64,000 bases of DNA from an alpha proteobacterium BAL199 (GTDB lineage: Bacteria; Pseudomonadota; Alphaproteobacteria; Thalassobaculales; Thalassobaculaceae): NCBI GenBank assembly GCA_000171835.1, contig ABHC01000001.1, positions 310,001 to 374,000 of the forward strand, given 5' to 3'. The position numbers were made by a program, and so were the translations under genes. The notes beneath the pieces were generated by a model that was not told the origin of the DNA, searched no databases, and was given only the letters and a program-made list of their open reading frames with translations. This document shows positions 1 to 7,978 of this stretch, piece by piece (positions within the stretch are counted from its first letter, which is position 1; each line of letters starts with the position of its first letter).

Positions 1-956
1 GCTGTCCCGGGTGTTCCGGCGGCTGTTCCTGGCCGAGTTGCAGGCCGCCTTCGAGGCCGGCGGACTGGGCTTCTTCGGCGACCTCGCCGGGCTCGCCGAG
101 CCCGCCGCCTTCACCCGCCGGCTGCGTGAGCTGCGGGGCGTAGAGTGGGTGGTCTACGCCAAGCCGCCGTTCGGCGGCCCCGCCCAGGTCCTGGCCTATC
201 TCGGTCGCTACACCCACCGGGTCGCGATCGCCAACTCGCGGCTGCTCGACGTCACCGACCGCCAGGTCGCCTTCCGTTGGCGCGACTACCGCCATCACGG
301 CAAGGCAAAGGTCATGACCCTCGACGCCGACGAGTTCATCCGCCGCTTCCTGCTGCACACCCTGCCCGACGGCTTCCACCGCATCCGCCACTACGGCTTC
401 CTCGCCAACGGTCATCGCGCCGACAAGCTAGCGCTCTGCCGCACGCTGCTCGCCGCACCGGCGCCCAAACCGGATCCATCGCCGACCGAAGACGCGGCTG
501 TCACAGATCGCAACCACTGCTGCCCGTGCTGCGGCAGCACCGCGATAAGCCGCACCATCCTGCCGGGGTCGTGGCGATCACCGCCTGCGCGGCCGTCCTT
601 CTGGAACGACACATCATGACCGGCCCGTCACGCCACCTCATACGACCCGATGCTGCTCCGGGCGCTCCATGCGCCTGCATGGACGCTGCGTCCTGCTGCA
701 ACGGCGAGCGGTCCGGGCAAGGTCGTCATCGGCGGCGCAGCGTCCACGACCACGACGTCCCACCGCAAATCACCGCCGTCATCGTCCGGCGCGACCGTCC
801 AACCCGCAATCCCATCGCGCGCCTCGGCCTCCCGGGCCAGGCGCTGGCAACACAATCCCCATAGCCCGTTCCGCCATCCCGCGGGTTCGCTCAATCCGGC
901 TTCAATGAGGTCGCGCACCGAGCCCGACGGCTGCCTCCCGGTCGCGCGACCTCACA
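1..956 (+). mobile_element. IS91-family element, right (ori) part
   Basis: The window opens inside an IS91-type rolling-circle element. It carries the C-terminal part of the transposase (to 619) and about 340 noncoding bases. The right boundary is inferred from three signs: the DUF262 reading frame on the minus strand loses its homology here, a perfect 12-base palindrome lies at 940-951, and the tetranucleotide GAAC follows at 957-960. IS91 elements are known to insert beside GAAC or CAAG with the origin end next to it, and they make no target duplication. The left end is outside the window, so its length is unknown. Confidence 0.65.
2..619 (+). CDS. IS91-family transposase, C-terminal part (5' truncated by window)
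   Basis: HUH-type Y2 transposase that nicks and transfers one strand in rolling-circle transposition. The visible part contains YLGRYTHRVAIAN (from about residue 65), which holds the YxxxY pair expected of the two catalytic tyrosines, followed by the conserved FRWRDYRHHGK stretch and a region containing FLLHTLPDGFHRIRHYG. Near the C-terminus a CCPCCG motif could be a zinc-binding remnant. The frame is open to the first base of the window, so the GTG at 11 is not the true start and the N-terminal half lies upstream. The family call is firm; whether the whole gene is intact cannot be seen. Confidence 0.85.
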   Translation: MSRVFRRLFLAELQAAFEAGGLGFFGDLAGLAEPAAFTRRLRELRGVEWVVYAKPPFGGPAQVLAYLGRYTHRVAIANSRLLDVTDRQVAFRWRDYRHHGKAKVMTLDADEFIRRFLLHTLPDGFHRIRHYGFLANGHRADKLALCRTLLAAPAPKPDPSPTEDAAVTDRNHCCPCCGSTAISRTILPGSWRSPPARPSFWNDTS

Positions 957-1503
957 GAACCCTCCAGATTCACTAGGTCAAAAATGAATGGTAATGCGTT
1001 GTAACCTCGACCGGCAACCGGAACATCAAGCGTAGTAAGCGGTGTTGAACTGATCGGTGGATCGTAAAGTGCGTGATAGATTTCTCGTCCTAACTGTTCA
1101 ATCAGTTCTCGTTTCGGCTTATCAAAGCTAATCCAGTAACGATGTCCTGTGCCCCCGTGGGTTATAGTGCGTGCAGCGATCGCGCTGGGTGATCTTCTAG
1201 CCTTTAGAATGCGACGTTCAGTTGCATCAATTGGTGTGGCTGCTTGATTAATCTTAAAGAATGAATCTTCAGCCGATTTTTTATCAGTTTTTGGTACCCA
1301 TTGTGCAATAATCGCATTGGAACCGAGGTTTGTAAGTCGGTCCTGCATTTGATCGCTCGCGACAGCAGGGTTCTTCCGCGCTTCCGCATAGTCGCTATAG
1401 CTGCCTATATGCTTTTTTATAAGGTCGCGGGTGCGTTTTGCGATCTTGCGCTGGTCTTCAGGGATATTGCCGCCGAAGTAGGCCTGCGATGCCATTCCAT
1501 CTC
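902..1503 (-). pseudogene. DUF262 fragment 3 (central/C-terminal part)
   Basis: Codes for the part after the IS1182 insertion, beginning in frame with DGMASQAYFGG and running to about NLEG. The last 19 or so residues before the stop at 902 are read from the IS91 end and are not native. An ATG at 1495 would permit an isolated 197-residue product, but it would lack the DGAHR motif. Confidence 0.8.
940..960 (+). other. Hairpin and GAAC at the IS91 right end
   Basis: A perfect 12-base palindrome, GGTCGCGCGACC (940-951), is followed after five bases by GAAC (957-960). A hairpin beside the terminus and a GAAC target are what is known of the IS91 origin end. The exact terminal base is inferred. Confidence 0.5.
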
Positions 1504-1763
1504 CGTAGAGGCTGTTGCAGAATCACCGGTTCCACCGACGATCTCCGCTTGACCCACTGACGGGGTCCTGATTCCGTTGGGAGAGGCAATTTGAAGGGGG
1601 GGGAGATGGCAAATTTTTACCGAGAACCAGATCGTAGGCAGCGGTTTCTTCTGCCGGTGGACATGGCGGATTGGGTTCCGGACACAGACCTCGTGCACCT
1701 TCTTCGTATCCATACGGTGTAGGCCGCCTGGCGGCGGGCCGGTTTGCGTAGTCGACTGTCGCT

Positions 1764-2177
1764 ATGGCTATGCATACGGACAATGGCTTCGCGGGCCGGC
1801 TGGATGTCGTGACGGCTGGCCGTCGGCGACGCTGGAGCGCGGCGGCGAAGCTGCGGATCGTCGAGGATAGCCTGGCCGGTGACCGCCAGGCCTCGGCGAC
1901 GGCGAGGCGTCACGACGTTCCGGTTTCGCTTCTGTTCACGTGGCGCAAGGCGTACCGGGATGGTCGGCTCGGTGGCCCGACGACCGGTTCGCCGGCCGGG
2001 TCGCGGCTGGTACCGGCGGTGCTGATGGCGTGCGCGGCGGACGCCTCGGCGGTGCCGTCGGGTTCCGGCGGGCGGATGGAGATCGTGCTCGGGGACGGCC
2101 GTCGAGTGGTGATCGGCCGCGATGTCGATGCGGCGGCCCTGACCCGGGTTCTCGATGTGCTGGAGCGACGCGGGTGA
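1764..2177 (+). CDS. tnpA: IS66 accessory protein TnpA
   Basis: Small 137-residue accessory protein of IS66 elements, needed with TnpB for efficient transposition. The N-terminal half has RRRRWSAAAKLRIVEDSL and ARRHDVPVSLLFTWRKAYR, a helix-turn-helix of the transposase-8 type, followed by a poorly conserved linker. It is the first gene of the element. Its TGA overlaps the GTG start of tnpB (GTGA at 2174-2177), which suggests coupled translation. Confidence 0.85.
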   Translation: MAMHTDNGFAGRLDVVTAGRRRRWSAAAKLRIVEDSLAGDRQASATARRHDVPVSLLFTWRKAYRDGRLGGPTTGSPAGSRLVPAVLMACAADASAVPSGSGGRMEIVLGDGRRVVIGRDVDAAALTRVLDVLERRG

Positions 2178-2521
2178 TCGGCTTCGCCTCGGACCTGCGG
2201 GTGTGGCTGGCCGGCGGTGCGACGGACATGCGCCGGGGGATGCACAGCCTGAGCCTGCAGGTGCAGGAGGAACTGGGCCGCGATCCGTTCGGCGGCGAGC
2301 TGTTCGCCTTCCGGGGCCGCCGCGGCGATCTCTGCAAGATTCTCTGGCATGACGGGGTCGGGCTGTCGCTGTACGTCAAGCGGCTGGAGCAGGGCCGGTT
2401 CATCTGGCCGACCCCGGCCGATGGTTCGGTGGCGATCTCGGCGGCGCAGCTGGGCTATCTTCTGGACGGAATCGACTGGCGCAACCCGCGTCATACCTGG
2501 CGGCCGCAGCGCGCCGGATGA
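2174..2521 (+). CDS. tnpB: IS66 accessory protein TnpB
   Basis: 115-residue IS66 Orf2-like protein, essential for IS66 transposition though its biochemical role is not settled. Family landmarks are DMRRGMHSLSLQVQ at about residues 18-31, DLCKILWHDGVGLSLYVKRL and a C-terminal LLDGIDWRNPRHTW. The GTG start at 2174 overlaps the tnpA stop. The frame is open further upstream, but that part is out-of-frame tnpA sequence. Confidence 0.9.
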   Translation: MIGFASDLRVWLAGGATDMRRGMHSLSLQVQEELGRDPFGGELFAFRGRRGDLCKILWHDGVGLSLYVKRLEQGRFIWPTPADGSVAISAAQLGYLLDGIDWRNPRHTWRPQRAG

Positions 2522-2589
2522 GCCGGGAATATCGTCCGTGAGGCGCAGAAAACCGGGACTTTTCGGGCGATCCGGGGTATGATTCCAAC

Positions 2590-4239
2590 ATGAAGACCAG
2601 CGCCGCCGGGATCGCCGAACTGCATGCCGAGGTGACCGCCGCACAGGCCCGCGCGAACCTCGCCGAGAGCCGTGCCGACGAGGCCGAGGCACGGTTGGCG
2701 CAGATGGTCGCCCGGGCCTCGAGCACCGAGGCGCTGATCGCCAACCTCAAGCTGGAGATCGAGAAGCTCAGGCGCCAGCTGTTCGGCACCCGCTCGGAAC
2801 GCACCGCCCGGCTGCTGGACCAGCTGGAGCTCGAGCTGGAGGAACTGGAGGCCAAGGCCGGCGAGGACGAGGCGGCGGCCGGGCAGGCGGCGGCGAAGAC
2901 CACCACGGTCCGGCCGTTCCAGCGCCGGGTGCCGTCGCGCAAGCCGTTCCCCGAGCACCTGCCGCGCGAGCGCGTCGTGCTGCCGGCGCCCGATGCCTGC
3001 GGGTGCTGCGGCTCGGACCGGCTGCGCAAGGTCGGCGAAGACGTCACCGAGACCCTGGAGGTGATCCCGCGCCGCTGGAAGGTGGTGCAGACGGTGCGCG
3101 AGAAGTTCAGCTGCCGGGACTGCGAGAAGATCTCGCAGCCGCCGGCACCGTTCCATGCCACGCCGCGCGGCTGGGCCGGCCCAAGCCTGCTGGCGATGGT
3201 GCTGTTCGAGAAGTACGGCCAGCACCAGCCGCTGAACCGGCAGAGCGAGCGCTACGCCCGCGAGGGGGTCGAGCTGTCGGTCTCGACCCTGGCCGACCAG
3301 GTCGGTGCCTGCGCGTTCGCGCTGCGGCCGCTGCACGCCCTGATCGCCGCCCATGTGCTGGCCGCCGGGCGGCTGCACGGTGACGACACCACGGTGCCGG
3401 TGCTGGCGAAGCTGAAGACCCGCACGGCGCGCGCCTGGGTCTACGTGCGCGACGACCGCCCGTTTGCCGGCCGGGCACCGCCGGCGGCGCTGTTCCACTA
3501 CTCCCGGGATCGCCGCGGCGAGCATCCCGAGGCCCATCTCGCCGACTACGCCGGCATCCTGCAGGCCGATGCCTATGACGGCTACAACCGGCTGTACGAC
3601 GCCGGCCGCGAGCCCGGGCCGGTGCTGCCGGCGCTGTGCTGGGCGCACGGGCGACGCAAGTTCTTCGAACTCGCCGACATCGCCTCCAGGGCACGCCGCG
3701 GCAAGACGGCACGGGCGATCTCGCCGATGGCGCTGGAGGCGGTGCGCCGGATCGACGCGCTGTTCGAGATCGAGCGCACGATCAATGGCCAGAGCGCCGA
3801 GCACCGCCTGGCCGCGCGCCGGGAGCACAGCGCGCCCCTGGTGGCCGGCCTGGAAGACTGGATGCGCACCGAGCGCGCACGGCTGTCGCGCCACGCCCCG
3901 GTGGCCAAGGCCATGGACTACATGCTCCCGCGCTGGGACGACTTCAGCCGGTTCCTCGATGACGGCCGCATCTGCCTGACGAACAATGCCGCCGAACGCG
4001 CATTGCGCGGCATCGCTCTCGGCAGAAGATCATGGCTGTTCGCCGGTTCCGACCGCGGCGGCGACAGGGCCGCCTTCATGTACACCCTCATCGTCACCGC
4101 CAAGATGAACGGCATCGACCCCCAGGCATGGCTCGCCCATATCCTCGATACCATCGCCGACACGCCGCAGAACCGGCTACACGACCTGCTGCCCTGGAAC
4201 TGGAAAACCAAAGCCGCCCCTCAAACGCAAGCAGCCTGA
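2590..4239 (+). CDS. tnpC: IS66 transposase TnpC
   Basis: Full-length 549-residue IS66 transposase. It has an N-terminal coiled coil (about 1-110, rich in Glu/Ala/Arg) with the LRRQLFGTRSERT motif, then a zinc-binding CGCCGSD / CRDCEK region at about 138-180. The DDE catalytic core follows: DDTTVPVL, LQADAYDGYN, CWAHGRRKFFELAD and NNAAERALRGIALGRRSWLF with the Glu. A C-terminal IS66 tail ends in PWNWK. It starts 68 bases after tnpB. All landmark regions are present and the frame is open, so it may be active and could mobilise related IS66 copies. Confidence 0.93.
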   Translation: MKTSAAGIAELHAEVTAAQARANLAESRADEAEARLAQMVARASSTEALIANLKLEIEKLRRQLFGTRSERTARLLDQLELELEELEAKAGEDEAAAGQAAAKTTTVRPFQRRVPSRKPFPEHLPRERVVLPAPDACGCCGSDRLRKVGEDVTETLEVIPRRWKVVQTVREKFSCRDCEKISQPPAPFHATPRGWAGPSLLAMVLFEKYGQHQPLNRQSERYAREGVELSVSTLADQVGACAFALRPLHALIAAHVLAAGRLHGDDTTVPVLAKLKTRTARAWVYVRDDRPFAGRAPPAALFHYSRDRRGEHPEAHLADYAGILQADAYDGYNRLYDAGREPGPVLPALCWAHGRRKFFELADIASRARRGKTARAISPMALEAVRRIDALFEIERTINGQSAEHRLAARREHSAPLVAGLEDWMRTERARLSRHAPVAKAMDYMLPRWDDFSRFLDDGRICLTNNAAERALRGIALGRRSWLFAGSDRGGDRAAFMYTLIVTAKMNGIDPQAWLAHILDTIADTPQNRLHDLLPWNWKTKAAPQTQAA

Positions 4240-5651
4240 CCTGCGGCCCTCGGCGGATGGATACCCTTCTTCTGGATGCCGTGGGTTTGATGGATCTATC
4301 GGCATTCGAGACGCACTACCGGAAGCGTGGGTCGGGAGCGCCACCGTTCGCGCCGAGGATGATGGTTAGTCTCCTTGTTTATGCGTATGCGAACGGGCAA
4401 CGCTCAAGCCGCAAGATCGAGCGCCTGTGCGTGCGGGATGCTGGGTTTCGGACGATCGTGTGCGCCGAGGTTCCCGACCACAGCGTGATAGCGCGGTTCC
4501 GCAAGCGGCACCGGGGCGACCTGGAGACCCTGTTCGTGGAGGTCCTGAAGCTGTGTCATGCGGCGGGGCTGGTGCGGTTGGGCGTGGTGGCGCTGGATGG
4601 GACCAAGGTGAAGGCAAATGCGTCGCTTGCGGCGAACCAGACCTCGAAGTCCCTGGAGGCGGAGGTTGCCGCCATGCTGTCGGAGGCCGAGGCGATCGAT
4701 GCCGCCGAGGACGGGATGTTCGGGGAGGGCCGAGGTGACGATGTTCCCGTCGGGCTGAGGAAGCCGTCAGATCGGCTGTCCCGTCTTCGCTCCTGTCATG
4801 AACGTCTCTTGCGCGAAGCCGACCATCAACGGGTCGAGCAGCAGGAGAAGATCAACGCCCGGATTGCCGAGGAAAAGGCGAACGGAAAAGCCAAACGCGG
4901 GCGGAAGCCGAAGACAGCCGAGGCGGTTGTCAAGGAAGAGGCCAAGGCCAACGTGAGCGACCCGGACAGCCGGATCATGAAGAGCCGCAAGGGATATCTC
5001 CAGGGGTACAATGCCCAGGCGGTGGTGACGGCGGACCAGATCATCCTCGCCACCGATGTGACGAACCAGGCCAACGACGTTCGCCAACTGGCCCCGATGA
5101 TTGCCCGGACCCTGACGATGATGGAGGCGGTGACCGGCGACGAGGCGGTGCTGGGGGTTGGCCTGTTTGACGCGGGCTATTGGTCTGACGAGAACGCGGC
5201 CACGGAAACAGCGGAATGCGAATACCTGATCGCCACCACTAAGGATTGGAAGCAGCGCAAGGCGATGCGTGATGCTCCACCACCCCGGGGCCGTATACCC
5301 AGGGACATGAGTGCCCGTGACCAGATGGAGCGTAAGCTCCTGACCCAACGGGGCCGAAAACTTTACCGGCTGCGCGGCCAGACCGTGGAACCGGTGTTCG
5401 GGCAAATGAAGGAGACCCAGGGCGCAGACGGATTCATGATGCGCGGGGAGCAGGAGACCCAGGGTGAATGGAACCTGCACTGCGCCGCCCACAACATCAA
5501 AAAACTACACTCGGAGTCCGTCCGCAGAGGAAGAAAGGGTGGAAAATGGCTCTTGAACTGAAGCAATTGGACAAGAAAAATGCCGTCTGAGGGCAAAATC
5601 ACCGGATAGCTGCTTCATGCCGTCAAGCCAGACTCATTCAGCAACAGGCTC

Positions 5652-5865
5652 CGTAGTCATTTTTTATCCACGCAAGCAATGCGCTCAACCGGTGCGCGCC
5701 GTCGATCACAAAGACATAACGACCGGAGCGCCAGAGAATAACTGCGGGAATGAGGTCGGAATCTACGAAGGCGCGAATCAGTTCCAGCACCTTTTGAGGC
5801 GTCCACTGGATCGTTTCGCGTTGAAAGTCTGGTTTCCTCAAATCAGGACCGAAGACGAATCCCTC
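5652..5865 (-). pseudogene. DUF262 fragment 2
   Basis: About 71 codons between the IS630 and IS1182 insertions, holding the two most diagnostic DUF262 motifs: KPDFQRETIQW and VIDGAHRLSALLAW. It ends with NDYG at the CGTA target copy. It has no start codon of its own. Confidence 0.8.
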
Positions 5866-6962
5866 TAGTGGATAGAATCCAACACTTGGTGCCCACGCCT
5901 GACGGCGGCGATGATTTTGTCGGGATCGGCTGTCCAGTTGAAGGGCTTCGGATCTGAGGCGTTGTGCTCGTCGAGGAAGCGGTTGATGGCGGCCTGGAGG
6001 TCGGCGACAGAGCGGAAGACGCCGCGCTTGAGGCGGCGCTTGGCGAGCCTGGCGAAGAAGCCTTCGACGGCGTTGAGCCAGGAACATGAGGTCGGCACGA
6101 AGTGGAAGGTCCAGCGGGGATGGCGGTGCAGCCAGGCGCGGACCTTGGGGTGCTTGTGGGCGGCGTAGTTGTCGAGGACGGCGTGGATCACCTTGCCGGC
6201 CGGAACCTGGGCCTCGATGTGGTTGAGGAAGCGGATGAACTCCTGGTGGCGGTGACGCTGCATGTTGCGGCCGATGACGGTGCCGTCGAGCACGTTGAGG
6301 GCAGCGAACAAGGTGGTGGTGCCATGGCGCTTGTAGTCGTGGGTCATGGTGCCGGCGCGGCCCTTCTTCAGCGGCAGGCCGGGCTGGGTGCGGTCGAGCG
6401 CCTGGATCTGGCTCTTCTCGTCGACGCTGAGCACGATGGCGTGGGCCGGCGGGTCGACATAGAGCCCGACCACGTCGCGCAGCTTGGTCACGAACTCCGG
6501 GTCGTTCGAGAGCTTGAACTGCCGGATCCGATGCGGGGCCAAACCGTGAGCACGCCAGATCCGCTGCACCGAACTAACCGAGATGCCGGTCTGTGCCGCC
6601 ATCGTTGCGGCGGTCCAGTGGGTCGTCTCGCCGGGCGGATCGGTCAGGGTCAGGGCGACGACGCGCTCGGCCACCGAGGGGTCCAGCGGCGGGATCCGCG
6701 ACGGGCGCGTCTTGTCCCGCAGCAGCCCGTCCACGCCTTCGGCGGCGAAGCGCTCCTGCCAGCGCCAGACCGCCGTCTTGGCGACCCCGGCCTCGCGCAT
6801 GATCGCGTTGGTGCCCAGGCCCGCGGCGGTGAGCAGCACGATCCGGCAGCGCCAGACGTGCTTTTGCGGGCTGTTGCGGTCCGCCACGATCGCCTCCAGG
6901 CGGGCGCGATCGGCGGTACTGACGGTGAAGCTGATCCCGGTGCGCATGCCCCAGACTCGCAC
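5865..6962 (-). CDS. IS630-family transposase
   Basis: Complete transposase of up to 365 residues; MRVWGMRTG offers two starts, 6962 and 6947. N-terminal winged helix-turn-helix region: TNAIMREAGVAKTAVWRWQ and a GLLRDKTRPSR linker. The DDE core follows with SVDEKSQIQAL, VLDNYAAHKHP and LNAVEGFFARLAKRR, giving D, D and E, with FHFVPTSCSWLN before the last. The stop codon TAG is not within the element: TA is the duplicated target and G is host DNA (5867-5865). The protein therefore ends ...DSIH at the last base of the inverted repeat. It looks intact. Confidence 0.93.
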   Translation of the reverse strand: MRVWGMRTGISFTVSTADRARLEAIVADRNSPQKHVWRCRIVLLTAAGLGTNAIMREAGVAKTAVWRWQERFAAEGVDGLLRDKTRPSRIPPLDPSVAERVVALTLTDPPGETTHWTAATMAAQTGISVSSVQRIWRAHGLAPHRIRQFKLSNDPEFVTKLRDVVGLYVDPPAHAIVLSVDEKSQIQALDRTQPGLPLKKGRAGTMTHDYKRHGTTTLFAALNVLDGTVIGRNMQRHRHQEFIRFLNHIEAQVPAGKVIHAVLDNYAAHKHPKVRAWLHRHPRWTFHFVPTSCSWLNAVEGFFARLAKRRLKRGVFRSVADLQAAINRFLDEHNASDPKPFNWTADPDKIIAAVRRGHQVLDSIH

Positions 6963-7016
6963 GCCACCGAACCCGCGGGAATCCTGAGCGGGATTCTAAT
7001 GTCGGATTTTATCCAC
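5868..7016 (-). mobile_element. IS630-family element
   Basis: Terminal inverted repeats read GTGGATAGAATCCAACA (from 5868) and, on the other strand, GTGGATAAAATCCGACA (from 7016), with two mismatches in 17. It is flanked by TA at 5866-5867 and 7017-7018, the TA duplication expected of IS630/Tc1-mariner elements. The element is 1149 bp with one transposase gene. It lies in the DUF262 gene in the same orientation. Confidence 0.92.
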
Positions 7017-7127
7017 TAGATGAACAATCGTGATTTCTTTTACCGAACCGCTGTTCGTTGCGCTATCATCAACTGCGAAGTCCTCTCGCGGAATAAGTGC
7101 GTCAAGATTTACCACGTTCGAGGCCAC
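7017..7127 (-). pseudogene. DUF262 fragment 1 (native N-terminus)
   Basis: GTG start at 7127 preceded by GGGGAG. It codes for a 37-residue N-terminus containing NVVNLDALIPREDF. The frame passes into the IS630 terminal repeat at 7016. The sequence resumes exactly in frame at 5865. Confidence 0.75.
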
Positions 7128-7237
7128 GTTTTCGGCTCCCCACCCGTTCCTTTAGGCCAGATTCATAGCCGACGCCCTCTCCTGCGGGAAGGGAGGGCTC
7201 GTATTGTACAGTAAGACCCTTGCATATTGAGCTTCCG

Positions 7238-7789
7238 TCAAGCGGGTAGGGGAAATCGCTCCAGATACGGCGCGTAGTCGTCCTCGACGTCGATCTGCAG
7301 GCTGGCCAGGACCCGCACCACGCCGCAGTAGAAGCCGATGGTGACGATCAGGTCGACCATAGCGTCGCGCCGCAGCGACCGCTCCAGGATCGCGAAGGTG
7401 GCGTCGGATACCGCGAGGTCGGTGACCATCTCGCGCGCCGCCTTGAGCACCGCGGTCTCCAGTTCCGGAAACCCGCCGTCGCCGTGATCGGTCTCGCGGG
7501 TGATGGCCTCGATGTCCTCGGGCGTCACCCCGAACTGCTCGATCCCCAGCTTGGCGTGATGCGAGTATTCGTAGGGGCTGCGGGTCAGATAGCCGACCTG
7601 GATGATCGCGAGTTCGCGCAGCCGCGGGTCGAGGGCGCTGCCGTAGCGGATGTACTGGCCGAGGCCACCGAACGCCCGCGCCATGCCGGGGCTGTTGACC
7701 AGCGCCCGGTGCAGGGTGATCGGCCGTTTCAGCAGGTCGCGATCGGCTTCGGCGAGATCTTCGACATTGAGGTAGGGGATGCGGGCCAT
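7238..7789 (-). CDS. Carboxymuconolactone decarboxylase family protein
   Basis: 183-residue all-helical protein of the CMD/AhpD-like superfamily. The core is ALDPRLRELAIIQVGYLTRS followed by YEYSHHAKLG. It has the Glu and His expected of the non-peroxidase CMD branch and lacks the CxxC of AhpD peroxidases, so a lyase or hydratase-type role is likelier than a peroxidase role. The substrate is unknown. The start chosen at 7789 (MARIPYLNVED) has AGGAG eight bases upstream; an upstream in-frame extension is basic and unlike the family. It diverges from the HAD/GntR operon across a shared operator region. Confidence 0.85.
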   Translation of the reverse strand: MARIPYLNVEDLAEADRDLLKRPITLHRALVNSPGMARAFGGLGQYIRYGSALDPRLRELAIIQVGYLTRSPYEYSHHAKLGIEQFGVTPEDIEAITRETDHGDGGFPELETAVLKAAREMVTDLAVSDATFAILERSLRRDAMVDLIVTIGFYCGVVRVLASLQIDVEDDYAPYLERFPLPA

Positions 7790-7888
7790 GCGCGGGCTCC
7801 TGCGAGGACGGCGGGTATCGCAGTGTGGCGCATTATGTCGGCCGTGCGAGTGGCTTTTGGGCACGGCGTTGGTGCGGGAAATAACAAA

Positions 7889-7926
7889 TTAGGATTGTTG
7901 ACAATCCGATTTGTTGACAATCCTAA
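7889..7926. promoter_or_regulatory. Tandem palindromic operator, probably for the GntR regulator
   Basis: Two copies of TTGTTGACAATCC lie head to tail (7895-7907 and 7911-7923). The first is part of a perfect inverted repeat, GGATTGT-TG-ACAATCC (7892-7907). An outer 10-bp inverted repeat, TTAGGATTGT / ACAATCCTAA, spans 7889-7926. Each copy contains a TTGACA -35-like hexamer. The region lies between divergent genes and upstream of a GntR/FCD regulator gene, so autoregulation through these sites is the simplest reading. Operator identity is inferred. Confidence 0.6.
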
Positions 7927-7978
7927 CATCCGGCATCATGGTCCGGTTGTTGCCTGCCGAGCCGCCCCGAGGGTCCCG

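Larger units (their letters stand above)
1706..4264 (+). mobile_element. Complete IS66-family element
   Basis: Ends begin GTATCCAT on both sides (1706 reading right; 4264 reading left), followed by a shared AGG(G)CCGC block. An 8-bp direct repeat, CCTTCTTC, flanks it at 1698-1705 and 4265-4272. Both a GTA terminus and an 8-bp duplication are known IS66 traits. The 2559-bp element holds tnpA, tnpB and tnpC in the usual order. It sits inside the IS1182 transposase gene, so it is the younger insertion. Confidence 0.92.
1606..5561 (+). pseudogene. IS1182-family transposase, split by IS66
   Basis: DDE transposase in two exact halves. The N-terminal 100 bases (1606-1705) begin at an ATG just after AAGGGGGGGGAG and read MANFYREPDRRQRFLLPV, a typical family N-terminus. 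The rest resumes at 4273 with LDAVGLMDLSAF after the second target copy and runs to 5561. Together they give 1389 bases, 462 residues, without a shift. Visible catalytic regions include VVALDGTKVKANAS, VGLFDAGYWSDENA and the C-terminal QTVEPVFGQMKE block with the likely catalytic Glu. The 5' piece ends at a TAG inside the IS66 end, so no active transposase is made. A downstream ATG at 4258 lies in the IS66 end and could only give a truncated protein. Confidence 0.85.
1508..5651 (+). mobile_element. IS1182-family element carrying an IS66 insertion
   Basis: The terminal inverted repeats are GAGGCTGTTGC at 1508-1518 and its near-complement at 5641-5651 (one mismatch in 11). The direct flanks are CGTA at 1504-1507 and 5652-5655, a 4-bp target duplication. 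Without the nested IS66 and its duplication the element would be 1577 bp, a normal length for the family. Removing it with one CGTA rejoins the DUF262 frame at NDYG/DGMASQ. The boundaries are read directly; the family comes from the transposase. Confidence 0.85.
957..7127 (-). pseudogene. DUF262 family gene broken by three insertions
   Basis: One minus-strand gene in three pieces: 7127-7017, 5865-5652 and 1503-957. It starts at GTG 7127, the first start after an in-frame stop, with GGGGAG upstream. Removing the IS630 element with one TA copy, and the IS1182 element with one CGTA copy, joins the pieces in a single open frame of about 290 codons. The joined protein has DUF262 features: KPDFQRETIQW, then VIDGAHRLSAL, then FFKINQAATPID with AARTI and GTGHRYW. 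DUF262 is the GmrS-like ParB/Srx fold seen in type IV restriction and other phage-defence proteins, so a defence role is plausible but not shown. The 3' end is lost at the IS91 junction. The gene is surely inactive. Confidence 0.8.

Noticed and set aside
6102-7019. A 305-codon plus-strand frame across the IS630 transposase
   Set aside because: Antisense to the DDE transposase; low-complexity translation.
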